From contig NW_006920869.1 in NCBI RefSeq assembly GCF_000417875.1, positions 162,584 to 226,583 of the forward strand: a stretch of DNA of 64,000 nucleotides. The letters run 5' to 3'. Below the pieces are notes generated by a model. The model was not told the DNA's origin. It ran no database searches and was given only the letters and a program-made list of their open reading frames with translations. Positions 36,218-47,098 of the stretch are shown here, in pieces. Every line of letters starts with the position of its first letter. The stretch's first letter is position 1. The translations under genes and the position numbers were made by a program. The stretch is from Pseudozyma flocculosa PF-1 (lineage: Eukaryota > Basidiomycota > Ustilaginomycetes > Ustilaginales > Ustilaginaceae).

Positions 36218-37193
36218 GCGGTCGGTGCCTCAGCCGAAAGCGCAGGCAGGCAGGCTGAAACTCTGACCTTGGCTGGTCGCAACCTGGCGGGCGGGCGAGG
36301 TGGCAGGGACACCGTCCTGGCCTGGCCTCTTCGCGTGGGTGGGTGCACCCTGGCCTGGCCTCGCCTGGCCACTTTTCTCGGACTTGGCCGAGGCCTGGAA
36401 AATCCGCAACCTGCGCCGGCCTGTCGCGGGCGTGAAACCATCGCGGGCGGTCACAGCGTCGTCTGCCCCTCTTCTGGCCGTCCCTTCTTGTGGCCACGCT
36501 CGCTAGACACCATGTCGGCCATGGCCCGCTTCCTCAATCCTGCCTGGCTAGTCAAGGCCCGGCCAGGGTGCTCGTACTGGCTAGCCCCGGGGCGACTACG
36601 ACGAGCGCAGCATGATCGCTCCAGCCGGACGGTGCAGGCTGCACTTGCCAGACTCGCTCAACACGTCGTCCCAGCTCCCCTCGTCGAGACGGAAACTCGG
36701 CCGGAGAGGCTCGGTGCAGCTTGGCTCTCAAAACGCGGACCGGCTGAAAGACACGCACAGACGACCGATCAACTCGAAAAGACTGGTAGGTTAGTCGCTC
36801 GAGCGACGCACGGCCTGCCGAGGAAGCAGGCTGGGGGGATATACAGGGTGAGCCGGAGACAGGGACAGGACAAACGAGAGGGAGGCCAGAGGAGGTGCGA
36901 CCGGGGGATGCGCGAGTTCGGAGGACGGTTCGACAAACGAGAGCCGGAGGGAAGCCAACAAAGGGTGCGAGGATGAGAAACGAAAGTCCGAGATGTAGAG
37001 CCAGGTGATTGCTGCCGGTCCGCGGCGAGTCCTCGCGGCCAGGATGCTGGAGAGGGACACGAGATTGAGACAAGGGGAGAGCTGTAGATGCAAGTCGATG
37101 ACGAGGGGGGCACGAGGAGGCTGGAATGGGGTGCGGCCTTGAGGGCAGGGGGCGGAGCAGATAGCAGTGCGACGTCACGGCACGCCACGGCCG

Positions 37194-39812
37194 CTACTCG
37201 TTGCCGAAGCCCATGCCCTCCTCGATGGCGAGCGCCAGCTTGCTCTCGAGCGTCTCAAACGACGGGTAGGGCGGAAGGTCGATGCGGTTGAAGCACGTGT
37301 GCGACTTGGGCAGCTGGTTGACCTCGCCCGACTTTTCGATGGTGAAGCGGCGCGGGCCGTCGGAGCCCTGCAGGTCCTTGAAGCCGTTGACGGGGATGCG
37401 CGAGGTGCCCGTGGCAAACTGGAGCAGGCGCGACTTGCGCTCGGCGGGCCACGCCTTGACGCACTGCCAGAACCACTGGACCACCTGGTCCTGCTCGGTG
37501 AAGCCGCGGTAGTCGGTGAAGCGCTTCCAGTCGTCGACGTCGATCTCGGACATGCCTCCGATGAGGAGCTCGAGCTCGCGCTCGTCAAAGACGTTGATGA
37601 GGTCCTGCGGGATGAGTTCGGTGAAGCCGCTGATGAAGGCCTTGAACTGCTCCTCGACGCGGCGGCTGATGCGCCACTCGGTCATGAGCTCGACGTACTC
37701 CTTCTTGTTTTCGTCGGTCACCTCAATCTCCTCGCCGCCGGGCCTGAGCTCGACGGTGACCATCTCGCCAAACTTGTCCTCGACGGCGGTGAACGTCTCC
37801 TCGACGACGCCCTCGATGCTGTTGTCGAGCATCCACTGGAGCGAGCGGTGGTAGTCGGCGTCGACGCTCTCGAGGTCGCTCAGCGTGATCTTCTTCTTGA
37901 GGATCATCTTGTAGAACGACACGATGAAGTAGGCGTCGAGGAAGCGGCGGTGGAAGATGGCGAGGCCGAGGACGCGGCCGATAAACTTGAAGTAGTTGAG
38001 GTGCTCCGGGTTGATGCCCGAGTGCGGGTTGATCTGGAGCGTGTAGTTGTCGTGGGCGCTGTACTCGAAGAGGCAGTAGAACGGATTGAACATCTCGTGG
38101 GAGAGGAGGAAGAAGAACTCTCGCGACAGTCCGCCGTAGTCGAGGCCGTCCTCGCCGTCAAACTTGATCATCAGCCGCTTCTTGAGGTCGTTGGGCTGCT
38201 GGCGCATGATCTCGGCGTACGAGTCCTCAAAGATGTGCGTTCGGCGCACCTTGATGTGGCACTGGCCCGGGATCGGCCGCAGCGCCGGCTGGCTCCGGAA
38301 GTAGATGAGCTTGCGGCGGAAGTCGCGCTTGTACTGCGGCACGTTCTGGTCCAGGCTGCTCGGCAGGCGCGGGTCGTCCCACGTCGTCGTCTTGGTATTG
38401 TGGTCGACAAAGTAGACGCGCGCCGTCGACGTCAGACGCATCTCCCAGCCGCTCGGCAGCGGGCCGAGCTGGGCCACGCTCTGCGGCTGCACCGTCAGGT
38501 TGTTGCCGTTGGGGCCCATGATGCGCAGGATCTGCTGGCGCCGCGGGTCGACCCACGTCGTGGTCCGCGTGTTGTGGTCGACAAAGTAGGCGCGGCCCTC
38601 GGGCGTGTTGCGCTGCTCCCAGCCGGCAGGAAGCGGTCCGCTCCCGGCCGTCGTCGCGCTGCTCGTGGCGGGCAGCGCCGCACCGCCCGAGGCCGCCGCT
38701 CCAGCTGCGCCCGGCGTCGTGATGGCCGAGCCCGTGCCGCTGGCCAAGCCGGAGCGCGGGCCGTCGTTGTCGTTGACGCCGAGGAAGTCGTCGGCGAGCG
38801 CACGGTTGCTGTGGCGCTGCCGGTCCGCCGCTGCACTGCTGGCCTGGGCGGCCACATTGGCGTTGGTGTTGGTCGAGGGGCGGGTCCACGTCGTGGAGCG
38901 TGTGTTGTGGTCGACGTAGTAGGTCCTACCCAGGTGGTCGGTGCGCCTCTCCCAGCCGCTCGGGAGGGGGCCGTACTCGTCGGAGCGCGAGTCGTTGGCG
39001 CCCGAGCGCGGTGTCGGCTGGGCAGCCGGGGCCGCCGCCGATCCGGCCGCAGCGCCTGCCGCGGCGGACCCTGCCGATGGGCCCGTTCCCGAGGCGGTGC
39101 GCGAGGCGGAGAGGGACGCTGCAGGCGGTGCACTCGCCCCGCTGCTGGCGGCAGAGGCGGCGCCGGGGGTGTCGACGGTCGACGTTGGCCGGCTGCCCGA
39201 CTCCCCGTCGCCCGGCCGGGAGGAGGCAGCTGCGGACGAGGGGGCGGCGCTGCCCGAGGTCGAGGGCCGCGTGTCGATGCGGGAGCCGGAAGGATTGCTG
39301 CTGGGCGCGAGCGACGTCGACGAGGCGTTGACGTTGGCGGCGCTCAGCAGGCCATTGGACGGGCCGGCGCTCGAGTTGTTGTTGTTGATGGGCGTCGAGA
39401 CGTTGGTGTTGAGGTCGATGATGAGCTTGCCGTGGACGACGAGGTTGTCGTTGGACTTCTTGAGCTCCTTGTTGAGCAGCTTCTTGCCGCCCAGCTCGAG
39501 GTCGAGGACGTCAGAGACGCGGATGTTGATGACGCCGAGGAAGCCCTGGTCGCGCTTCTTGAACTTTTTCTGGTCAAAGATCTGGACGGCGACGACCGAC
39601 GAGTCGGTGACGTTGATGTCGAAGCTGTCGTTCCAGTAGGGGTTGAGCGTCTTTTTGATGACCGACGTGGTGTGGGTCTGCTCGCCGTCGACAGTGACAA
39701 TGGCGAACGGGTCGGGCAGCCGGAAGACGTCGCGCTTGGCCAGCCCGTCGGCGGCCACGACCGTGATGCGCACGGTGCGCGAGAGGCCACCGGGGTTGCG
39801 CGAGTTGACCAT
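37194..39812 (-). CDS. RSP5: Rsp5/Nedd4-type HECT E3 ubiquitin ligase
   Basis: Single uninterrupted frame of 872 aa from ATG 39812. Domain order is that of yeast Rsp5: an N-terminal C2 domain (about residues 10-140, [14 protein letters not shown] and [12 protein letters not shown]), then a long Ser/Ala/Pro linker. Three WW domains follow at about residues 281-311, 391-421 and 448-479, each with W-x(n)-YFVDHNT-x-TTTW-type cores. The HECT domain fills the C-terminal third. The catalytic Cys is C840 in [16 protein letters not shown], followed by the usual short tail ending GMGFGNE. The enzyme ubiquitinates membrane transporters through PY-motif adaptors. Length is close to the yeast enzyme (809 aa), the excess being in the linker. 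Confidence 0.97.
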   Translation of the reverse strand: MVNSRNPGGLSRTVRITVVAADGLAKRDVFRLPDPFAIVTVDGEQTHTTSVIKKTLNPYWNDSFDINVTDSSVVAVQIFDQKKFKKRDQGFLGVINIRVSDVLDLELGGKKLLNKELKKSNDNLVVHGKLIIDLNTNVSTPINNNNSSAGPSNGLLSAANVNASSTSLAPSSNPSGSRIDTRPSTSGSAAPSSAAASSRPGDGESGSRPTSTVDTPGAASAASSGASAPPAASLSASRTASGTGPSAGSAAAGAAAGSAAAPAAQPTPRSGANDSRSDEYGPLPSGWERRTDHLGRTYYVDHNTRSTTWTRPSTNTNANVAAQASSAAADRQRHSNRALADDFLGVNDNDGPRSGLASGTGSAITTPGAAGAAASGGAALPATSSATTAGSGPLPAGWEQRNTPEGRAYFVDHNTRTTTWVDPRRQQILRIMGPNGNNLTVQPQSVAQLGPLPSGWEMRLTSTARVYFVDHNTKTTTWDDPRLPSSLDQNVPQYKRDFRRKLIYFRSQPALRPIPGQCHIKVRRTHIFEDSYAEIMRQQPNDLKKRLMIKFDGEDGLDYGGLSREFFFLLSHEMFNPFYCLFEYSAHDNYTLQINPHSGINPEHLNYFKFIGRVLGLAIFHRRFLDAYFIVSFYKMILKKKITLSDLESVDADYHRSLQWMLDNSIEGVVEETFTAVEDKFGEMVTVELRPGGEEIEVTDENKKEYVELMTEWRISRRVEEQFKAFISGFTELIPQDLINVFDERELELLIGGMSEIDVDDWKRFTDYRGFTEQDQVVQWFWQCVKAWPAERKSRLLQFATGTSRIPVNGFKDLQGSDGPRRFTIEKSGEVNQLPKSHTCFNRIDLPPYPSFETLESKLALAIEEGMGFGNE

Positions 39813-41221
39813 GTCGGAGGGTCGTTATAGGAGCAGACGGGTAGTAGCGGGGCAAGGGGTGGAACACTCGATATGCGCGGCCCTGAAGGCGAGCGGGCTA
39901 GCAGTCGAAGTCGAGCTGGCTGCGGCCCGGGTGCGAAGACGTTGGCGGGTGTTGGACGTGACGAGGCGGCGGTCCAGGGGGCTGGTCTGGGGTATACGGC
40001 GGCGCTCAGCTCCAGCTGCCAGCGATGGCGACAAGCGTGGCTGCTCTGGTTGGTGCGTGCCGGGCTGTTCAGAGACTGTCGTGTCGCGCGTAGGCTGGAC
40101 GGCAGAGGGTCGAATCAAACAGGTGTTGGGCTTCGGTCGTGAGCACTTCGATGATCGGAACAAGTCGAGGATCGAGCGAGCGGCGGGGCGAGTCGAGTCG
40201 GAGTGGGCAGGACAGGGGTTGAGGTGGGACAAGGGAGTGGTGCGACGGAGCGCGCGGTGGTCGTGGGCAGGGCGATGGTGGTCGTGTGGCAGGGATGACC
40301 GGCGGACGGTGGAGTCGAGAGAGAGGAGCAGCAGCAGCAGAGTGAGGCCGTCGTCGGCCGGCTGCCCGACCCACCAACGGAGGCGGCGGCGGCGGCGGGC
40401 GGCGCTGACAGAGAGAGAGAGCGAGCGAGCGAGCGGGCGGACGGGCGGGCGAGCCAGGCCAGGTGGCACACGCACACAGCCTCGCCCGCCTAGGCAATTG
40501 CCTGGCCGGGCCTTGCTCCGCTGTTGCTGCTGGTGCTGCTGCTGCTCCCTGCTCGAGGGGCCCAGCCGCATCCCCCCTCTTGGAATTCAATTGTCGTGCC
40601 GGCACGCCGCCGTCGCCTTTGAAATTCTAAATGGGCGGGGGGAAATGGCCGAGGCGGGCGGGCGGGTGAGCACACCTCGAATACAAAAAATTCAGTCATC
40701 ATCATCGCTGGCTGTCGAAAACCCATTTCGGCGGCCGGGGTGGGGCAGTTGGGCGCCCAAAATGGCTGGCCGCGGCCAACCCACCGCCCCTTTTTCCTCG
40801 CTCGCGGTCCCTGCGGAAAATTCGAGGGTCAGGGTCGACCCTCGGCATCGCCCGGCCTGGCGGGCTGGCGGGGCAGATCGAGTTTGCCGACCGAGGCCGA
40901 GCAACACCCCGCCCGCCCACCTCCTCTCCACCTCGACTTGGGCGCCGCTCGCTCGCTCGCTCGCTGCTCCTCGCATCGTTGCGCGCCGCAATCTGAGGAT
41001 CCCATCGCTTCAGGTCGCCAGAGAGAAAGGTGCGGCAACTACATTAGGGTCGACCGATCAAATCCGGACTTGGAGCCTCACACATCCCCAGGTCTTTGCG
41101 GCTTGCCAGCCTTGCAGCTCGTCCTGCTGCCTGCTCAGCCGCTGATCGAGACCGTCCGCGACGGCAGCTGCTTGCTGCCTGTCGCTCGCCAGAGTCCGGC
41201 CAAAGGGGCTTCGAGGCCAGC
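39813..41221. other. Rsp5 upstream region
   Basis: About 1.4 kb between the Rsp5 start and the next gene's stop. GC-rich with GAGAGAGC and GAGC runs near 40409-40440. No gene seen. Confidence 0.5.
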
Positions 41222-42212
41222 TCAAGGAGGAGACTGCTGGCTCGCAGGCGCCGGCACGAATCCATCGCTGCTCGGAGTCGCCTGAGCAGACCTGGCATCG
41301 CGCTCCCGCTGACGCCAGTACTGGACGTCGAGGTCGTCCGGTCGTCGCTCGAGGTCGTTCGACTTCTTCGGCTTCCAGCGGTAGTGAAGATACTCGGCGA
41401 GGATGAGCCCAGCGGGCAGGACGATTGGACCGGTGATCATGAGCGCGATGGCGCTGTAGAAGACGATTTCGAACAGCTTGCGTTCCACCTTCCTCCAGGC
41501 CGTCTCGGTCGAAGCCTTGACCAGCGCATTGGACTCAGCGCGCTCGGTGGCAGGAGAGGCGACGTCCTTGACCGGAGGCTGCGGATCATCCGACTTCGGG
41601 AAGCCCGGCTCGAGCAGCAGCTGCTCTTCCTCGTGGGAGAGGGACACGGGCTTCAAGGGGTGCTCCACGTGGTCGGGAGGGACGTTGCGCCACGAGCCGG
41701 TCAGACTGTTTGGGGGATGGGCGAATGCTTTGAAGGCCTTTGCCTCGTCTGCGACGCTCTGGACCCCATTCCTGGGCTGCCCGCCGCGCTCGAGAGCCCC
41801 GGGGACGCTGGCTTTGCCCTTGACGCCTTCCACGGCGCTCTTCGCCCCATCCGCGATGCTTGCTGATGGTGTTGGAGGATGGCAAAGTCCCAGTTCAGCT
41901 TGGTCAGGGTCCCAACGTGCGCCCCATTGAGCGGCCCAGAAGCTCACCTTCGCCCTCACTGGCTCCCGGCCCGAGCTTTCGGACGACCTGAGCGACTCCG
42001 TGACTCGCCTCTTGGACAAGCTCGCCGGCTCCCTGAACCGCCTTTTCGCCAGCCTCTTCCAGACCTCGATCGACCACTCGTAGCTGAGATTCGGCCGAGC
42101 GCCTAAGTCGCTGAACGTGGAAAGGGTGCATGCCGCCCTGCTCGACCCGCGACACGGCCGCCACCAGCTCGAGGGTGCCAAAGACGGCAAGGACCAGGCG
42201 CAGCGACTTCAT
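41222..42212 (-). CDS. Secreted or membrane-anchored protein of unknown function
   Basis: Two exons, 42212-41948 and 41862-41222 (301 aa); donor GTGAGC, CTGAC branch-like motif, acceptor CAG, and the frame closes. I do not recognise a family. The first ~20 residues (MKSLRLVLAVFGTLELVAAV) look like a signal peptide. Next comes an amphipathic, Glu/Val/Ala-rich stretch with repeated GAGELVQEA-like segments that could form helices. One hydrophobic segment (FYSAIALMITGPIVLPAGLI) about 60 residues from the C-terminus looks membrane-spanning. It is followed by a basic tail (YRWKPKKS). Topology suggests a single-pass protein of the secretory pathway or an organelle membrane. Confidence 0.65.
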
Positions 42213-42896
42213 GACGACGTCCGTGGCGAGCGTGCTGCGGTGACGGCGGGGGAGATCGAGTGATCACGAAAAGGTAGGGCGTACCTTGGAACAGATGCTG
42301 GGACTGGCAGCGGAGGGAGTGGAAGGTAGCGCTTCTCGTTTCGTGCACAGGGGAGGGGATGCGGAATCTGGGATGGGAAGGATGAGGCGACCCCATTCTC
42401 CAGCTGCCTCACCACCTTTTATCCTTCGAGACTCTCTCCTGCGAAGCGCTTCCTCTTCCGAGCACCTCGACGCACTTGCATCGCTCCACGTGCCCGCACC
42501 GCTCGCGCCCCGCTCGTCGGTAGGCAGATGAATGTCGACCGCAGCCTTGCCCTAGCTCAGCCCCTCGACGAGGTTGCAAAGCACCATGGTGGGTCGAGCT
42601 GCTGGTACTGGACATCAGCCTAGAGAATCCCGACCTATGCAGATGTGAGGAGCAAAGCTGCTGGAGTCCACGACGAGTCGGCGTGAAGAGGCGACAATTT
42701 GATCAGAGGAAGAGGTGGGGAGCGAGAGCGAAAATGAAACGCCTCGGGGCGGACGTGGAAGAACGACGAGGCGAACGTGGTGGGACAAAAGGCCGGGAGC
42801 TGGAGTGGCAGCCAACATGCACGAACCTCTTCTCTGCCTCAACGATCGGCGCTCCGGGGGGAAGGCGGATGAAGGGCGGCGACCGGGGACAGCTTC
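42213..42896. other. Intergenic region upstream of the membrane-protein gene
   Basis: Contains the TATA-like element at 42416-42422; otherwise no gene seen. Confidence 0.55.
42416..42422 (-). promoter_or_regulatory. TATA-like element
   Basis: ATAAAAG on the minus strand, 204 nt before the ATG at 42212. Identical to the uricase element. Confidence 0.3.
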
Positions 42897-43517
42897 CTAG
42901 GCGACGCGCTGGAGCTTTGCGATGATCTTGATGAGCTTGCGCCTGTGCTTGCTCTTGACCTTTCCGGCGATCTTGGTGAGCTTGCGGCAAGCCTCGTCGA
43001 CGGCGGCCAAGACCGAGTCGCGCGCCTTGGCCTTGTGCGGCTTAGCGCGGGCGACGGCGGCCGCGGGCGTCACGCTCTGCGAGGACTGACCGCGAACCGG
43101 ACGGCTCTGGCCCGTAGCGCTGCCTCCCGACGCCTTCGGCTTGGCCTTGTCCGTGCTCTTGGCCCTCTTCGCTGGCTTCACGGCTGCACTGGCCGACCTC
43201 TGGGAACCGGACGCCGCCGACGGGCTCGAGTTTCTGGCGGTCCCGGCGAAGGTCGAGCACGCCCTCCTGACCGCCTTGCAAAAGTCGCAAGGAGACGTGC
43301 CAGGGCGTCGCGCGTGGCCGTTCTTGCCCTTTCCAGTCCCAAACGTGCAGTGCTTGGCCGCGGCGACGCAGGTACCGCACCGATCGTTGCTTTGCACGAA
43401 TCCCTCTTCCAGCCTCTGCGTGATGCCGGGAAAGTCACCTCGTTTGAGCCGATCGTTGGCTCGACCCGGGGGAAGAGGGTGGCCGGAGGTCGCAGGCTTA
43501 GGTGCGGCCGGAGGCAT
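42897..43517 (-). CDS. Small basic protein with Zn2Cys6-like cysteine pattern
   Basis: Open frame of 206 aa from ATG 43517; it stays open upstream to 43637, but MPPAAPKP looks the natural start. Six cysteines at 47, 50, 57, 77, 80 and 87 form C-x2-C-x6-C-x19-C-x2-C-x6-C. That is the Zn2Cys6 spacing except for a linker longer than the usual 5-12. The second half is Ala/Ser/Lys-rich, and the C-terminus is a strongly basic helix (KSKHRRKLIKIIAKLQ). No activation or fungal_trans domain is present. It may bind DNA or RNA, but this is inferred from pattern and charge. Confidence 0.6.
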   Translation of the reverse strand: MPPAAPKPATSGHPLPPGRANDRLKRGDFPGITQRLEEGFVQSNDRCGTCVAAAKHCTFGTGKGKNGHARRPGTSPCDFCKAVRRACSTFAGTARNSSPSAASGSQRSASAAVKPAKRAKSTDKAKPKASGGSATGQSRPVRGQSSQSVTPAAAVARAKPHKAKARDSVLAAVDEACRKLTKIAGKVKSKHRRKLIKIIAKLQRVA

Positions 43518-44613
43518 TGTCGATGCTCTGAAGGGCAGTCCGCCTCGACTTGGACAGGCTTGTCTGCGATCTTGCGCGTCGTCTCGTGGGCCAAGGCTGC
43601 TGAGGCAGGCCGGCCGGTCTGCGGACCTGGTTGGCAAAGCTCGCCTGGGACACGCCTCTTGGCCAGGGACCCTGCGGTTTGACTGCGAGGATCCTGCTCT
43701 TAGGGGCTTGAGTATGTCGCGTCTGGGGAGTGGTCGCGCTGTATGCGGCGAGGGTAAAGCCGGCAGTGCGGCCGATGGCGAGGACAGGGTAGGTTATGGC
43801 ACAGACGCGGGACGGGGCGGGAAGAGGGGAGCGGGGGCGTCCATGTGGCTGGCACGCTTTGAGGTGGTGGTCAGCTGGCAAGCGGCGCTGGAATCGAAGA
43901 GAGATGGGAGGAGCAGGCAGCAAGTCCTTGGCCTGCTTCAGCAGCGCAACCGCGGTGCCTCGCGCGGCTCGGCCAAGGTTCAGCGCCGCTCGGAAGCGGA
44001 GGCATCTGCGGGCCCGGCGGTCGCAAGGGTCGGGCGCACCTCTGCGCGGCGTGCGTAGCGGGAACTCGATGGCGGATGCATGGATCTTGAGCGCTCTGAG
44101 CCGGTGCATGACACGGTGGGAGTGTCCCGCCTTGATCTCAGCGTTGCCTTGGTCGAGGATAGGGATCAAAGGTGGCGAGAGAGGTCGCCTTGACGATGCG
44201 ATGCGCTGGGCCAGTCGCACTCGGCCGATAGCGCGGGCAGGCCGGAGCCAGGTCCAGGGCCAGGGCCAGGTCGGGATTTTTTCCGAGAAAGCCCAACCAA
44301 GGGGCAGCTCGGGAGCAGCCAGCAGGGGGATGGTCAGCCCGCCAGGCGAGAAGAAGCAAGCAAGCAAGCTGGCCGAGCCTGGCAACGCTTCGCTCCTGCA
44401 ACGACGCCGCCATCATCTCAGCTCCTCCTTCGTCGCCACCTCCGACCGCCAACGGCCTCTCTTCTTCTCATTCACATCGCGACTTCGCTGTACCGCGCGC
44501 AGGGCCTCAACGACATCGGCCTTGACGTCTCTGCTTCCGCCATACCCTCCAACGTCCTCGGCCTCCTCCACCCCCGCACCTGACCCATCACCTTCGCCAC
44601 CGCATCTCCACCC
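43518..44613. other. Divergent intergenic region
   Basis: Shared upstream region of the basic protein (minus) and the Mzm1-bL31m gene (plus). Contains CCAGGGCCAGG and GCAA runs near 44250-44365. No gene seen. Confidence 0.55.
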
Positions 44614-45718
44614 ATGTCGTCCGCGGTTGCCCAGCGCCAGCGTGCGCTTGCCCTCTACAAGAGGCTCGTGCGCACTTCGCAGAAGACGTTCGAGGGAGAC
44701 CAGCGCGCCATTGCCGCGTTTGGCCAAGAGATCCGATCCAGGTACCGCCAGATGGCCAACGAGACCGACCCGGCAAAGGTCGAGGAGGCGCTCAGCATGG
44801 GCGAGGAGGTCATCAGCGTCCTTCGCCGCAACGTCGTCCAGGGCAAACTCAACGAGGACTCGACCGCCTGGAGTGAGTGTCGGCGGCCGCCCGTCGCTCG
44901 CCGCCTTCTCGTTGCCGTCACGCCCCTGCCCTGACTGCTGACCGTTTCGCTCCCCCCCTCGACCCTCTGACTCTGCAGACCTGCGTATGACCAAGGAAAC
45001 CGAGCTCGGAAATAACGACAGCATCAAGAAGGCGCGGGAGCAGCAGATCGCCGACCTCAAGGCGGGCAAGGCACCGTCAAGGAGGAGCTGCCGCGAAATG
45101 GCCGCCGAGATCAACTCGACCACCATCTTCGGCTCTTCGTCGTCGTCGTCGTCGTCCTCGAGCAGCCCTGCTGCTAGCGGATCAGCGCGTCCATTCTCGA
45201 CCGTCGCCTTTGCCAAGCGCAACACCACAACCAGCCCTATCCTGCGAGCAGCCTTCTCGACCACCTCGGCGACCCATCTGCGGGACCCGACCGCCGTGGC
45301 CGCCACGCCGCTGCCACGACCGGCGCCCAAGTTCTCCTCGGTCACGATCCTCGCCGACGGCTCGTCGATCGAGCTGCATACGACCTCGCCGCGCCGGCTG
45401 ACGCGCCTGACGCGAGACCAGACGAATCACCCGCTGTGGAACCCGAGCCAGGAGCGCCGGGTGGGCGGCGATGGCGGCGACGACAGCGGCAGGCTGGGCA
45501 GGTTCCGCAGGAGGTTCGGAGACAACGAGGCGGCTGGCCCGGCGTCGTCGGCGTCGGCAAAGGAGCGCAAGGAGGCCGCCGCTGCTGCCGCGGCCCAGAG
45601 AGGCGAAGTCTCGTTCGGGCAGGACGACCTCGACTGGATGAGCGTCGGCGGTCGCGAGGCACGCGCCGGCTCGCCCATCCAGTCCAAGAAGGCGGCCAAG
45701 GGCAAGGGCAAGAAGTGA
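44614..45718 (+). CDS. Mzm1 complex III assembly factor fused to mitoribosomal bL31m
   Basis: Two exons, 44614-44872 and 44979-45718 (332 aa). Residues 1-110 match Mzm1/LYRM7, with the LYR-type start ALALYKRLVRTSQKTF, then FGQEIRSRYRQM and, across the intron, NLRMTKETELGNNDSI. Mzm1 chaperones the Rieske iron-sulphur protein during complex III assembly. A Ser run follows, then an Arg/Ser-rich stretch (ARPFSTVAFAKR, AAFSTTSATHL) like a matrix presequence. From about residue 203, SSVTILADGSSIELHT with DQTNHPLWNPS is bL31m (yeast MRPL36). Both halves are mitochondrial. Either the gene is fused, or bL31m is made from an internal start such as the in-frame ATG at 45098. The tail ends in Lys. Confidence 0.85.
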
Positions 45719-46188
45719 GCCTGCCGCGCAGGGGTCTCCGCTGTCGTTCGGGACTCCTTCCTCTCTCGCTGTATCGTATCTCTGTGCCCGCTATCCAGCG
45801 CTTGCGCCAAGACCTCGTCTACATCGTATCGATGTTTGTGCATCGTTCCGTGTGTCAAGGAGCCGACAGGCCGCGTGAAGGTTCGTTGGTTGAGGGAGCC
45901 GTCGATCGTGCGACGCCGAAGCACGGTGCACCTGAAGCTGTCGCCGGCCCGAGCCTGGACACCGTGCACCCCGAAAGCAGCACAGGCGGGTGCCCCGTAG
46001 CTCTGACATGCCCAGTACCGCACCATCCACCACAGCTCGTAACAGCACACGCAGAGACGATCGGTCCGGATCCAAAATCACCCTCGTTTGATTTGCAGAG
46101 AAAGAGTGTGTCGGAGCAGGAGGGTGGGGGACCAGGAACCCGTACCCCGTTTTCGGACCATTCTTTGCTGCTTGTGCAGAACGCGCCT
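45719..46188. other. Convergent 3' intergenic region
   Basis: Between two genes whose 3' ends face each other. No gene seen. Confidence 0.65.
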
Positions 46189-46650
46189 CTACTCCTGGCT
46201 GGAGGCGGCGGCAGCGGCGTCCGAGATCCTCTGGCGGTTCTGGAGGATCTGCTCCTTTTTCTTTGCGATGAGCTCCTCTTGTCGTCCCTCGAGGCCGTGG
46301 AAGTAGTATCCCAGTCCTCCAAACGCCGTCATGACCATGGCGTGGCCTCCGAGGTCTATCACGCACAGTCAGACGAGCGCAGAGGATGAAGGAAGGAGAC
46401 CGCCGTGTCAGAGTCGATGCTGCTCCAGGTGAGGATCGAGGAGGGATCGGAATGGATCCAGGCGGCTGACACGTTGCTCGCAGCGCCATCGGTCGACACC
46501 ACCGGGGAGCGACGCAAGTGAGGATGCCCAGAGAGCGGTGGACGGACGGACGGACTCACTGTCAAAGATGTTCCTCTTCTGCAATCCGAGTGCGTAGCAG
46601 CGGGTAAGGAAGCCGAGTCCGGCGTATCCAAGGACGCTTCCGACCACCAT
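46189..46650 (-). CDS. 85-aa membrane protein, possible complex I accessory subunit
   Basis: Two exons, 46650-46560 and 46355-46189 (85 aa), joined to read RNIFDNLGGHAMVMTAFGG. It has an N-terminal hydrophobic segment (GSVLGYAGLGFLTRCYALGL), a second hydrophobic Gly-rich segment (HAMVMTAFGGLGYYFHGLEG), and a charged helical tail (RQEELIAKKKEQILQNRQ). This arrangement and the GLQKRNIF and RQ-ELIAKKK words resemble small fungal mitochondrial inner-membrane proteins, such as the C-terminal region of the complex I 21-kDa subunit. I recognise the type rather than a firm family. Splice sites are GTGAGT and TAG. It lies tail to tail with the Mzm1-bL31m gene. Confidence 0.7.
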
Positions 46651-47098
46651 GGTTGAGTCTCTTCGGGTTTCCTAGCTTGTCCGTTCGACGGTGATGCCCT
46701 TTTCAGCAGCGAATGCGAGAGGGAGGTATGCGTGTGTGCGCGTTTGCGTGCGTGCGTCGGCCTCGAGGTGCGGGCGGGTAGGAGGTGCGGGTAGGAAGAG
46801 GTGCAAGCGGGTGGGTGTGCGAGTGTGGTGAAAGTGTGGAGTGAGACGGTGAAGGTGCTCAGAGGGCCCGCGACAGAGCGCCGCGAGCCGTCCCGCGGCG
46901 CCGCCCTCCGACTTCTGAGCAGCACCCGCTTTTCTCGCACGGAATAAATCCCGCCCCCCGGACCATCGCAGTTCTTCTGCGCTGAGCTTCGTCGAGACGG
47001 CGCAAACCACACAGCGACAGCCGGGCGATGGTGAACAAGATATGCGAATGGTGACTAGGATGCAAAATGGAAGGACAAGACTGCGACACCGACAGCGA
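46651..47098. other. Intergenic region upstream of the 85-aa gene
   Basis: Between the 85-aa gene start and the Eri1 stop. TG/CG-rich repeats such as GTGCG near 46730-46760. No gene seen. Confidence 0.6.

Larger units (their letters stand above)
36008..37193. other. Intergenic region upstream of uricase
   Basis: Between uricase start and Rsp5 stop. Holds a GCAA tandem at 36185-36217 and CCTGGC runs near 36318-36370. No gene seen. Confidence 0.55.

Noticed and set aside
35105..36976. 623-codon open frame on the plus strand
   Set aside because: Antisense of uricase plus its promoter; no protein-like motifs.
37167..39830. 887-codon open frame on the plus strand
   Set aside because: It is the antisense shadow of the Rsp5 gene; its Val/Leu/Asp-rich composition reflects complementary codons, and it has no domains.
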